Source of the DNA: Ponticaulis sp.
GTDB lineage: Bacteria; Pseudomonadota; Alphaproteobacteria; Caulobacterales; Hyphomonadaceae
NCBI GenBank assembly: GCA_002692725.1
Contig: NZLU01000023.1
Coordinates: forward strand, 186,001-250,000
DNA length: 64,000 bases
Direction of reading: 5' to 3'
Shown here: one piece after another, positions 46,333 through 54,802 of the stretch
How positions within the stretch are numbered: position 1 is the stretch's first letter
Layout of the letters: every line of letters starts with the position of its first letter
The notes under the pieces: generated by a model
Databases searched by the model: none
Seen by the model: only the letters and a program-made list of their open reading frames with translations
What the model was told of the DNA's origin: nothing
Translations under genes and position numbers: made by a program

Positions 46333-47397
46333 TTACATGGCTCCGCTAATATCAAAGTATCCCCAGTCATTTTTAAGAGAGTATCGAAGCCTGTTCCTGC
46401 CGATGAAACCGCGCTGGGGCGAGTTTTTATCACCTTCAGTCAAAGCTGCCTTCCAGAATGAACTCCAGAAATACTCATGCGCTAGGGGAACGTACGCGTC
46501 AGGAGAATCGGACTCCGGCCAAAAACGCATTGGATATTCAGCAAGGTGAACACCATCTATACCAAAGTATTTTGCTTCAACAGATACGCTGGATGCCACA
46601 GAGATTACAGTCTTCAGATGCCCTGAAGAAAGTAATCGGTAAAAATTAATGTCAGTTGGAATAACCTGATCAAACCTCACGCCTGACCGGTAAATTCCAA
46701 AGTCTCCATCACCAAGAGGGTGAGCTTTGAACAAAAATGAACAGCCGCCCAACTGTTTGGTCATTGCGGCGGATACTTTTGGGGCAGCAAGGTTAAGAAA
46801 GGTCCCGTTCTTAATCAGGACCTTGTCATCGTTAGTCTGGCCAAAAACAGCAATGTCTATATCGTCGGGATTATCCTGTTTTCCCTTCATAAGGCACGCT
46901 TTGATATTAGAAGCTTCGATGTAAAATAATTCTGGATCGAGCAAGAACGGTTTGAAGCGTTCTGTAATCTCGGGTGTCGAACCCCTAAACGCTAAGCAAA
47001 TATCTTCCAGATATCGAACAGGGTGAAGAACGACATCGATGTAAGGAATTCCCAATCGTGACAAACACGCAAGAATAAGTGAATTGCCTTCGAAGTTGAT
47101 AACAAAATCATAGTCACCAAAGGCGGCAACCACCTGTTGGAGTAGGGCGTCAGTTGGTTCTAAATCGTAGATTTTAGCCCAATTCTCAATGCTTGTATTC
47201 TCTCCCATCGCGTCAAAAGCAGACCACACGTCGAAGCTGCTAGGATCGCCAATTACAATCCCGGGCGGCTCTCCAGTAGCAATTTTAATGGGATGTGAAA
47301 CAAGGGTGTGAAACCACTTGATATTACCATTCTGACGAGATGCATTTCCTCCATGAGGAAATGGACGAAGTATATCACCCGTTACTACAGTCTTCAT
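46333..47397 (-). CDS. Capsule/polysaccharide biosynthesis-type protein (paralogue B)
   Basis: 354 aa, paralogue of the protein at 42818-43912: VVTGDILRPFPHGGNAS, NGNIKWFHTLV, GIPYIDVVLHPVRYLEDICLAFRG, FLFKAHPLGDGDF, VASSVSVEAKYFGID and LKNDWGYFD. The shared FKAHPL and SVSVEAKYF blocks suggest a nucleotide-sugar-dependent GT-B-like C-terminal half. Its ATG overlaps the GT4 stop by 4 bp, so it is translated with the glycosyltransferase. No family name can be given safely. Confidence 0.6.
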   Translation of the reverse strand: MKTVVTGDILRPFPHGGNASRQNGNIKWFHTLVSHPIKIATGEPPGIVIGDPSSFDVWSAFDAMGENTSIENWAKIYDLEPTDALLQQVVAAFGDYDFVINFEGNSLILACLSRLGIPYIDVVLHPVRYLEDICLAFRGSTPEITERFKPFLLDPELFYIEASNIKACLMKGKQDNPDDIDIAVFGQTNDDKVLIKNGTFLNLAAPKVSAAMTKQLGGCSFLFKAHPLGDGDFGIYRSGVRFDQVIPTDINFYRLLSSGHLKTVISVASSVSVEAKYFGIDGVHLAEYPMRFWPESDSPDAYVPLAHEYFWSSFWKAALTEGDKNSPQRGFIGRNRLRYSLKNDWGYFDISGAM

Positions 47398-48497
47398 GAT
47401 AGTGCCTCTATCGATGAAGCGATATAACTCGCAAGTTCCCGAGTTTCACGCCCGCTGTAATTTCGATCAATGAAAGGCTCGCATTCAGAGGCAAGCTGAA
47501 GTCTAGAATCAAGATCTGTAATCAATCGCGACAAGCCCTCCGAAAATTCAGCTCTCGTCGATGCAACTATGAACGGATCATGGTCGGTACGACGAATGCC
47601 TCGGACTGCTTCGGGTGTACACACAGATGGTAAGCCATTTGCCGCGTATTCGACTGTCTTGATTTTCAGCCCGCCGCCGTAAAAGACCGGGTTTATCGCA
47701 ATGTCAGCATTATCGTAAATTTCAAGTAATCGTTCAGTCGTTACTCTTCCATGCAGGTTGACAGATTTGTCATTCTTCGGAAGCGATTTGCAAACATCTC
47801 CACAAACCTCGACAGATATACCTTCTCTTCTGACCAAGGGCCAAATTTGAGACAAAAACCAGCGAAATCCATCGGCGTTCATTGGGCTATTTCCGCCGAC
47901 CATCACTATCGACTTAACCTTGTTCCGATGAGTTTTGGCTCGATATTCCATGCTAAACGGGACATATAAAGCTCTGTCTTCGCCCAACGCCGATTTGATA
48001 AATCCGATATCCTCGGCCTGGATCGCTACAACAGTGTTGAACTCATTAAATCTTTCTAACTCTTCGTGCTCAGTCATTTCGATAAAGTGTTTTCGAGAAA
48101 ACCTCCGAAAAGTCTTTGTTCGGGCAGAAAAAAGATCATGAGAGTCCAGTATCTTGATTTGCGGAGCGTTAGGAATGTGAGCGTACTCATCTAGTTTCAA
48201 ATACTCGTATATTCCCACCAAAGGCTTGTGCTTCTGGCAAAATTTCCCAAAAGCTTCGAGATTAGACTTGCTCTTGTCTTTCGAACTAGGAGTTTTTTTT
48301 GAGGTCTGAAGGTCTGGATCAGAAGAAGAACTAATATGATACGGAATATCAGGCTTTTTATAGGATCCGTCTTTATCGATGAAAAAGACCCCTAAGCTGA
48401 ACTGAGATGAAAGAAAGTGAGCTAACTCATAAACTCGCGCTTCGCTTCCGATTGATCTATTCCAAAAAGCGACGTCCGTCACCAAAACAAGTTGCAC
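47394..48497 (-). CDS. GT4-type glycosyltransferase
   Basis: 367 aa. N-terminal acceptor domain (VLVTDVAFWNRSIGSEARVYELAHFL), VMVGGNSPMNADGFRWFLSQIWP at the interdomain start, VNLHGRVTTERLLEIYDNADIAINPVFYGGGLKIKTVEYAANGLPSVCTPEAVRGI with the nucleotide-sugar-binding Glu (KTVEYA). Cytoplasmic or membrane-associated. Second gene of a three-gene minus-strand operon (48508, 47394, 46333). Confidence 0.85.
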   Translation of the reverse strand: MQLVLVTDVAFWNRSIGSEARVYELAHFLSSQFSLGVFFIDKDGSYKKPDIPYHISSSSDPDLQTSKKTPSSKDKSKSNLEAFGKFCQKHKPLVGIYEYLKLDEYAHIPNAPQIKILDSHDLFSARTKTFRRFSRKHFIEMTEHEELERFNEFNTVVAIQAEDIGFIKSALGEDRALYVPFSMEYRAKTHRNKVKSIVMVGGNSPMNADGFRWFLSQIWPLVRREGISVEVCGDVCKSLPKNDKSVNLHGRVTTERLLEIYDNADIAINPVFYGGGLKIKTVEYAANGLPSVCTPEAVRGIRRTDHDPFIVASTRAEFSEGLSRLITDLDSRLQLASECEPFIDRNYSGRETRELASYIASSIEALS

Positions 48498-48507
48498 AAT
48501 ACCACCT

Positions 48508-49374
48508 CTATTTCTTCGTGATGGTCAAGCTGTGAAACGCTACGCCGATCTGGCGTTTGTCGAAGTTTGGGACGGTCGCTGGGGATTTCATGTCAATTAC
48601 GCGAATACTTAGAACGACGTACTGATTTTCTTCAGTTTCCGGAAGGACTACCGTTGCGTTCCAAAGGCCCTTTTCAGAACTTGGCGTTAAAAGGAAGCGA
48701 CGTCGCCCTATTGTGAACTCAACCTCGGAAGCCAGATCGATCCACGGTGGCGTATTCAACCTCATAGAGAATTGCAGCTTGCCTCCCTTTAAGTTAGGTA
48801 TCACCAGCGTGGACGTATTGCCGGGGCCTGACCAACGCCACTTTCGATCTGCTTTGGCCTCAATCGGATGCCAATTGGCACCAATCATCTTATCGGACGC
48901 GACCAGAGTAAATTTACTCAAATCACCCGGGTCCGCTTCCATCTTCTCACTATAATGAAGTGGGTCGACCGCAAGAATTCTATGCAACGGCGCCTTGTTG
49001 ACGTTTAACTGCCGATCCATCAACCAGACTAAGGCACTTAAGTCCGCAATTTTTTTATCCTGAAGCTCAAGCCTTTTGTGCAGAGAGTCCAAAAACTCTT
49101 TATCGTCAAACTTCTTTGGCGTGGGTATTTTATTTCCTTGAGAAAGGTTTGAAAGGACGGAATCACTGACAAGCTTGAACAGCAATGCATCGTGACTTTC
49201 GCTTTCTGAGGATTCAGAATTTAAAGCCGATTCGATAGAAATTCGCCCAAACCTGCTATCAGCCGATTGATCTGACGTTTGCTCGTTGTCGACGACTTTT
49301 GAGTCACCCTTCAGCTCTCCCGATAGATCCTTCGTTTCCGTCGATTCTTTGTTATCGTCTCGAGCATCATCCAT
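48508..49374 (-). CDS. Hypothetical protein at the head of the polysaccharide operon
   Basis: 288 aa, family unknown. The first 90 residues are acidic, Ser-rich and probably disordered (KESTETKDLSGELKGDSK). A short coiled coil follows (DKEFLDSLHKRLELQDKKIADLSALVWLMDRQL, about 90-125), then a beta-rich C-terminal domain (WHPIEAKADRKWRWSGPGNTSTLVIPNLKGGKLQFSM) that looks like a carbohydrate-binding or jelly-roll fold. GGAG precedes ATG 49374, 11 bp ahead of the glycosyltransferase. Confidence 0.6.
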   Translation of the reverse strand: MDDARDDNKESTETKDLSGELKGDSKVVDNEQTSDQSADSRFGRISIESALNSESSESESHDALLFKLVSDSVLSNLSQGNKIPTPKKFDDKEFLDSLHKRLELQDKKIADLSALVWLMDRQLNVNKAPLHRILAVDPLHYSEKMEADPGDLSKFTLVASDKMIGANWHPIEAKADRKWRWSGPGNTSTLVIPNLKGGKLQFSMRLNTPPWIDLASEVEFTIGRRRFLLTPSSEKGLWNATVVLPETEENQYVVLSIRVIDMKSPATVPNFDKRQIGVAFHSLTITKK

Positions 49375-49870
49375 AAAAACGTCTCCAACTTACAAATTTG
49401 AGTACGACCCACTGGAGAAGCCAGAGAAATTTTCGACTCAAACGAGATTTCGTTCAAATTTTTCTCGGCAATGTGCCCCCATATACCGCCGCAAGTGATG
49501 TTATCTGTGGCTAATGTAGTCAAGCGTTTTTTCTGAGAAATTAGTGATGTTCTTCGATCAAGAAGATCAGCGAAACGCCCGGTCGTTCCTTCAGCCGAAA
49601 ACTGACAATCATCTTCCCCTCATTTGGAATAAAGCTGTTAGAGTTCATAAACGACGAAAGATATATTTATTCCGAGGAACGATATCTTCTTGACGTCGAT
49701 CAGCAAATGGAATCTCTGATCGAACGAACGATTTTAACTCATACCAGCCATCCACATCGCGGCGGATCATGTGCCAGGGAAACCTTTGGCGGTTGGGCGC
49801 GGCAAGCGCAAACAGATCTGTCCTGTACGACATTGCCTGACTGGCCCGGTGTTTGGCCGCGCGGCCGTGT
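49375..49870. other. Non-coding interval at the right edge of the polysaccharide cluster
   Basis: 496 bases. It changes from AT-rich (to about 49720) to GC-rich. Two short frames (49645-49833 minus, 49707-49901 plus) lack ribosome sites and homology, so I do not call them. The composition step suggests the right border of an acquired cluster; no integrase, transposase or clear direct repeat was seen. Confidence 0.4.
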
Positions 49871-50802
49871 TCAGACAGACCTATGCGTCAACGCGTTGTG
49901 AACGAGAGTTTTCACATCTCCATCTTGGCGGAAGCCTGCACGCTCGGCCGTCCGTGCTGACAGAGGAGGGTATCGCCCAAACGCAGCTTCCAGTTTCGCA
50001 TCGCTTGTGTAGGTGACGAGGTCAGGGGCTGCACCGGTTTGATCTGCAATTTCGGAAACGAGAGTCTTCATGGAGATATGAAGCGCCGGCAGATTGAAAA
50101 CACGCGGCCCGGTCAGCCGGGTTTCATCCAGATCCAGGGCGTGCAGGAGGCATGTCGAAATCTGCGCATTCGACATCAGCCAGAGTTCTGCTTCGGCGGA
50201 CACCGGGGAGACAAAGTGTCGGTGGGAGTTCAGCGCATGAAACACATCGCTCATGAAGGCCGATTTGAGACCTGAGTTGCCGGAGGGGCGCGCGACTATT
50301 CCTGGTAACCGAATGGCGAGACCATCAAGGTCTCCGCGATGCGTCATGCCATCCAGATGCGCCTCCGTCATCTGCTTGTGAATTCCATAAATCAGCGTTG
50401 GCTGAGGTGTCGTTTCATCGGTGACGCCGTCTTTTGGGAGCGGATTGCCCAAGACCGCGATCGAGGAGGCGAACACGAAACGCGGCCTGTCCAGACACTC
50501 GGCTGCCCGTCGCATCAGAGTGGCGGAGCCGGCAACATTGACGTCAAATGAAAGGGAGGGGTCCGCTTCAGCGGCTCCACCCGGCAGGGCGGCCAGATGA
50601 ATAATTGAAGCCACGTCGCGGGACAGTGCAGCATCCACCAGCGCGCGATCTGTCAAATCGCCCTCCAGCGCTGTCAGACCTGGTGAAGGTTGAAGCGCAT
50701 GCAGAGAGCGGTCCAGCGCAATGACTTCAGATCCAGAGCTGAGCTAGCGTTGAACAGGGCAGCCCCAACGAATCCGCCGGCACCCGTTACCAATACAGCC
50801 AA
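49871..50802 (-). pseudogene. NAD-dependent epimerase/dehydratase with a frameshift
   Basis: The intact part (50656 down to 49871) carries IIHLAALPGGAAE, FVFASSIAVLG and the YGIHK catalytic Tyr-Lys pair. The nucleotide-binding start VLVTGAGGFVGAALFNA is also present, from TTG 50802 with CGGAGG upstream, but in another frame. The frame shifts near 50740-50756; afterwards GSEVIALDRSLHAL continues the protein. A one-base loss or sequencing error explains it. If real, the product would lack its NAD-binding motif. Confidence 0.7.
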
Positions 50803-50833
50803 GTGAACCTCCGATTATCGCGAGAGTTAGATG

Positions 50834-51354
50834 TTAAAACGTGTCCATGTCGTTTGCGATGATGACCTTGCCGCCAAATCTGGATTTGATCTGATCGACA
50901 TAGGCCTGTTTTGACGCGTCGTCTTCTCGGCCAACAAAGTGTGTGACAATGACCCGCTCGACGGCCGATGCGACGGCCATATCGCCGACTTGCTGCGCGG
51001 TGATGTGGTGATCGCGCAAATGGCGTTCCATTCCATGCATCACGGCATCCGGAAAGGGTTCAGGGCGGGCGCGATTAACCGCTGCCATGTTGTTTACGGT
51101 CCAGTCGATATCCATCATTTCTGCCAGCAGGATATCTGCGCCTGAGGCAAGGGTCTCCACGCCGGTGGATGGGCCGGTGTCTCCGGTGTAGACGATTGAC
51201 CTCTGCGGCAGATCAACTCGGTACGCATATGATTTGTAGAATTCTGCCTGCGGGCTTCCCGGAATGAAGCTGTAATGGGTATTTTCTGCGGCTGTCACCG
51301 TGAAGTCTGCGACGTCGAATGCGCCTGCTTCCGTCAGTTCAACAACACGGATCT
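50834..51354 (-). pseudogene. N-terminally truncated metallo-beta-lactamase-fold hydrolase
   Basis: About 173 codons give the C-terminal part of an RNase Z-like/MBL hydrolase: NTHYSFIPGSPQAEF, SIVYTGDTGPSTGVETLA, ILLAEMMD and RVIVTHFVG. The N-terminal half with the HxHxDH zinc-binding motif is missing. In-frame similarity (ARQIRVVELTEAG) stops at about 51354, exactly where the opposite-strand SDR remnant begins. Presumably inactive. Confidence 0.7.
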
Positions 51355-52035
51355 GGCGCGCGGGTACTCGTGAATTCAGAAAGCGCCGACGCTTTTAAAA
51401 CGACCATTTCCGAAATCGAAATGCTCGGTGGTGAGGCTGTCGCCCTGCCGTTCGACCTTGCAGATGGAGATGAAGTTCGCGAACTTGCTCGGGCGACCAA
51501 GAGTCTCGCGCCGTCCCTTGATATGGTGGTCTGCAATGCGGGTATCACGGGCGCAGGCATACGATTTGGCGATGACTGCTATGAGGATACGGTTTCACCG
51601 GTCTTCAATATCAATCTTCATCATTGCCGCATTCTTTGTGATGAGCTCCTTCCATACATGGCCGAGACGAGTGGAGCTGCCGCAGTATTGACCTCGAGAC
51701 TTTCCGGCTTGCGCGGCAATGGAAATATAGGAGTTTACTCACTTACAAAGGCTGCAATAGCTCAGCTCGCCCGGGATATGGCGGTCAAGTTCGGACCACG
51801 CGGAGTTCGTATCAACGCCATTTCACCTGGATTGATTGCGACGGGCTGGGAAGCCAATATTCTGGCCAACCCCGAACTTGCCGCCAGACGCATGCAGATG
51901 ACGCCTCTACGCCGCATTGGCCAGCCAAATGAAATCGCCAATCTGGCGGTCTTTCTGGCTTCAGACCTGGCGAGTTTCATTACCGGGCAAAACGTTGCGG
52001 CCGATGGCGGCACATCAATCACCGACGGAAGCTGA
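51355..52035 (+). pseudogene. N-terminally truncated short-chain dehydrogenase (SDR)
   Basis: Begins GARVLVNSESADAF, which is the second strand of a classical SDR; the TGxxxGxG cofactor motif and first helix are missing. The rest is normal: VVCNAGITGAG, YSLTKAAIAQLARDMAVKFGPRGVRINAISPGLI with catalytic Tyr and Lys, and the FITGQNVAADGG end. The missing piece coincides with the junction to the opposite-strand hydrolase remnant. Confidence 0.75.
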
Positions 52036-52101
52036 CTACAACACGTCAGTCCGGCTCTTGAAGGCCCGACACCCGTCTTGAGACGCATAAACCCTCCCGC
52101 A

Positions 52102-52121
52102 TACGTCAAATGACGCATGCG
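52102..52121 (+). promoter_or_regulatory. Putative operator, copy 1
   Basis: TACGTCAAATGACGCATGCG, containing the dyad CGTCA-AA-TGACG inside a longer imperfect hairpin (52096-52123). It ends 60 bp before the lipoprotein ATG. A 16/20 match occurs at 54730-54749, upstream of the SGNH hydrolase gene. Confidence 0.55.
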
Positions 52122-52181
52122 GGCCGGCATTGCCTCATGGAATGCAATCGGTCGAAACGACAACTCCGATTGAGGTAAACC

Positions 52182-52895
52182 ATGTCCTATAGAACAATCA
52201 TTGCTGCCACATGCGCCGGATTTCTCTTGGCTGCCTGCGGAGGCGGCGGCGAAGGCGGTACAGGGTTTGCCGACAACGCCGCAACATCCGGGGCCCGGGG
52301 GGATGAATGTCCGCCTGAACAGAAAGGTGACGGCCTGATGGTCAGTTCACGCTGGGATTTTGAGGACCTCTCACGGGCGCAGCATTGGCAGACTGAGATC
52401 CCGCCCTCCAGCTGTGCGGGGGCGCTGGGCGAGCTCATTCCTGACTTCCCAGATGGCTACGGTCTCATGCCGAACAACAAGCCCTATGTCATGAATAACC
52501 AGCAGGTCTATTTATTGGTCGCAGAAGTGCCGGATCAGCTGAAAAATGAGTATGGCGGTGCCTTCATACCCGAAAAACACTCCGGTCTTGGGATGGAGAT
52601 CCTCCGCTTCACACCTGACGAGATGAGCAAGACAAGAAGCTGGATGGAAGGCAACACAGGCAGCTATCGGACGGCTGAAGTTGCCGGACAGGAAGTTTAC
52701 CTCATGAGTGCTGTCGCCTTGGCGCGTCCGAACAAGCGAGACCGTATGGGCGGTGGGCTGGTTGCCTTTCTGGACGATAACATTGTCGTCAAACTGAGCC
52801 ATCCTGAGGTCTATCGGCAAAATTCCGATGTTCTGAAGCCTGGAGGCATTGTCTACGAGACCATGAAAACTATCCTCGACAAATCAGGAGTTTGA
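52182..52895 (+). CDS. Secreted lipoprotein of unknown function
   Basis: 237 aa. Lipobox FLLAAC (Cys19) followed by a Gly-rich linker (GGGGEGGTG). The mature part has no family I recognise; it includes WDFEDLSRAQHWQTEIPPSSC, a NNQQVYLLVAEVPD strand and a charged FTPDEMSKTRSWMEG helix. GAGG lies upstream of ATG 52182. The LuxR-hydrolase regulator gene starts 25 bp downstream, so the two form an operon. Confidence 0.75.
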   Translation: MSYRTIIAATCAGFLLAACGGGGEGGTGFADNAATSGARGDECPPEQKGDGLMVSSRWDFEDLSRAQHWQTEIPPSSCAGALGELIPDFPDGYGLMPNNKPYVMNNQQVYLLVAEVPDQLKNEYGGAFIPEKHSGLGMEILRFTPDEMSKTRSWMEGNTGSYRTAEVAGQEVYLMSAVALARPNKRDRMGGGLVAFLDDNIVVKLSHPEVYRQNSDVLKPGGIVYETMKTILDKSGV

Positions 52896-52920
52896 TTTCG
52901 TCACGGCGTTTGGGGATTGA

Positions 52921-54675
52921 ATGAATCGAGACGAGGCTTTGGCAAGAGAAGCAGCAACTCAGGTTCTGGGTGGCCTATACGAAGCGCTGGCAGACTATTC
53001 GCAGTATGAAAGTCTGTTCCTGGCCTGGGATGAGTTTTTGGAGTCAGGCGGGATCGATGGGACCATGGAGATGGCCCCGGACTGGCAGGCCATGTTCCGG
53101 GACCATTTTTCTCGCGTCGGCAGCTATATTGACAAGGTCCAGCTGGATCACCGTGAAAGCCCTCTATCGTATGTTGAGCGGCAGGTCGTACCGTCGGCGG
53201 TTATTGATGGACGGCTTCAGATCATCGCCTCCAATTCGGCCTTTGAGCAGCTTATGGGGTCACCCTCAGATGACTCATGGAAACAGCTCATCATGGGAGA
53301 GATTATTCGTCCCGGGGATCGTGAGCGTTTGATCCGCCTGGCCATGTCGAAGGGCCCGACAGAGCCAAGCCTGTTCACTATGGACATCGACACGCTCGGC
53401 TCGAGTTTCGCTGTAGCGAAAAGAGCGGATCTTCTGGAAAGCTCCACAATGGACGGTGAGGCGCTGTTGTCGATCAAGCTTGTCCGGCCTGTCTGGACCA
53501 TGGGACTCAATGCATTGTTGCAGTCCGCTTACAAGCTGACTGATGCAGAAGTCGAAATCCTGAAGGCATTGGTCGAAACGGGAAGTGTGCAGGCCATTGC
53601 TCAGAAGCGAGAACGATCCGTTCGAACGGTGCGCACGCAGCTTACTCAAATCTATTCAAAGCTTGGCGTAGAAAGCCAGACAGAATTGTCGCTGTTCATT
53701 GCGACCCTGGCCAATCTCATCGGCGAAGAGGTTCAGTCTGATGCGGAACCTTCCACAAGTTTTGGCGATGCCGACCAATTGTGGACTAGACTGGTAAAGC
53801 ATAAAAACGGGCAGACTCAGTACATTGTGTATGGTGATCCGAATGGAGCGCCAGTGCTGTTTGTACAGCCAAGCAATCCGCCTGAAATGACCCCAGAGTT
53901 TCGGTCTCTCTGTCTCGATGCGGGGCTCAAGATTATTTCACCTTATAAGCCTGGCTCCGCAGACACGACACCGCGTTCGTCAAAGTTTGGTCCTGACCAG
54001 ATGGGTGTGAATTTCGCGGATATCCTTGATAAGGAAGGGCATGAAACGGCTGTGTTTGCCGGTCAGAGTTCCGGCGGCGTTTATGCCCTCGAGATGGCGC
54101 AACATTTTCCTCATCGATGTCAGGGTGTGCTTCTTGTCGATACGGGAGTGCCCTTTCAGTCTCGCAAAGAGATGATGAGCATGCCGCGTTCCATGAGGCG
54201 GACCTTTGTTCCGGCCCGGTATTTTCCAGATGTACTTCCCGTGCCGCATCGGATTATTGCGGCCAATTTCCGAAGTTCGCCTGCAGGCGAAGCCCGCGTC
54301 GTTGACTATTTCTTCGAGGACAGCCCAGTCGATCGAGACCTGACACGAACTCAGAAGCGCTATTACGATATCACCCGCGATATCATTCGCTATTCGTTCG
54401 AAGACGTGGACCGTCTTGTTTCTGATGTGTGCCTTTGGGCGTCTGACTGGTCGCAAGTGTTGAAGCAGGTCTCTGAGCGGCACAAGACGGTGTTTTTGCA
54501 GGGAATGCAAAACACGCTGTTCCCGGCCGAGCGCGTCAGTCATCAGATCGACAAGGGATTGCGAGCGGAGCTGTTCGCCCCAAAGGAAGCCGGCCAATTA
54601 TTGCTGTATACGCATCCAGCTGCATTTGTGGACGCTATTGAGGCCGTCATGAAGCGCGCCGGGAAAAATCCTTAG
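52921..54675 (+). CDS. LuxR-type regulator fused to an alpha/beta-hydrolase
   Basis: 584 aa. The N-terminal region has a PAS-like segment (about 80-190, AVIDGRLQIIASNSAFEQLMG). A LuxR/GerE HTH sits in the middle (about 205-265, LTDAEVEILKALVETGSVQAIAQKRERSVRTVRTQLTQIYSKLGV). The C-terminal 300 residues are an alpha/beta-hydrolase with nucleophile elbow AGQSSGGVYAL (Ser383), an LFVQPSNPP oxyanion-side loop and a late His in YTHPAAFVDAI (about 565). No signal peptide. The DNA-binding domain is internal, so the hydrolase probably senses, or hydrolyses and senses, a small ligand. Likely targets are the flanking genes sharing an operator-like motif. Confidence 0.85.
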   Translation: MNRDEALAREAATQVLGGLYEALADYSQYESLFLAWDEFLESGGIDGTMEMAPDWQAMFRDHFSRVGSYIDKVQLDHRESPLSYVERQVVPSAVIDGRLQIIASNSAFEQLMGSPSDDSWKQLIMGEIIRPGDRERLIRLAMSKGPTEPSLFTMDIDTLGSSFAVAKRADLLESSTMDGEALLSIKLVRPVWTMGLNALLQSAYKLTDAEVEILKALVETGSVQAIAQKRERSVRTVRTQLTQIYSKLGVESQTELSLFIATLANLIGEEVQSDAEPSTSFGDADQLWTRLVKHKNGQTQYIVYGDPNGAPVLFVQPSNPPEMTPEFRSLCLDAGLKIISPYKPGSADTTPRSSKFGPDQMGVNFADILDKEGHETAVFAGQSSGGVYALEMAQHFPHRCQGVLLVDTGVPFQSRKEMMSMPRSMRRTFVPARYFPDVLPVPHRIIAANFRSSPAGEARVVDYFFEDSPVDRDLTRTQKRYYDITRDIIRYSFEDVDRLVSDVCLWASDWSQVLKQVSERHKTVFLQGMQNTLFPAERVSHQIDKGLRAELFAPKEAGQLLLYTHPAAFVDAIEAVMKRAGKNP

Positions 54676-54729
54676 ACGCTCGAGCCCCGAGCCCATCAGC
54701 AGAGGGGCCAAGCACGATTTTGCAGCCCT

Positions 54730-54749
54730 TACGTCATTTGTCGCATGTG
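54730..54749 (+). promoter_or_regulatory. Putative operator, copy 2
   Basis: TACGTCATTTGTCGCATGTG, differing from copy 1 at four of 20 positions. It ends 53 bp before the SGNH hydrolase ATG, almost the same distance as copy 1 from its gene, which points to a shared regulator. Confidence 0.55.
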
Positions 54750-54802
54750 CTCGTGGCGGCGTCCCGATAGCCTGAGGGTGAGTCAGAAAATGGAGAATCT
54801 GG

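Noticed and set aside
49645..49901. Short frames on both strands right of the polysaccharide cluster
   Set aside because: They overlap each other, lack ribosome sites and match nothing recognisable.
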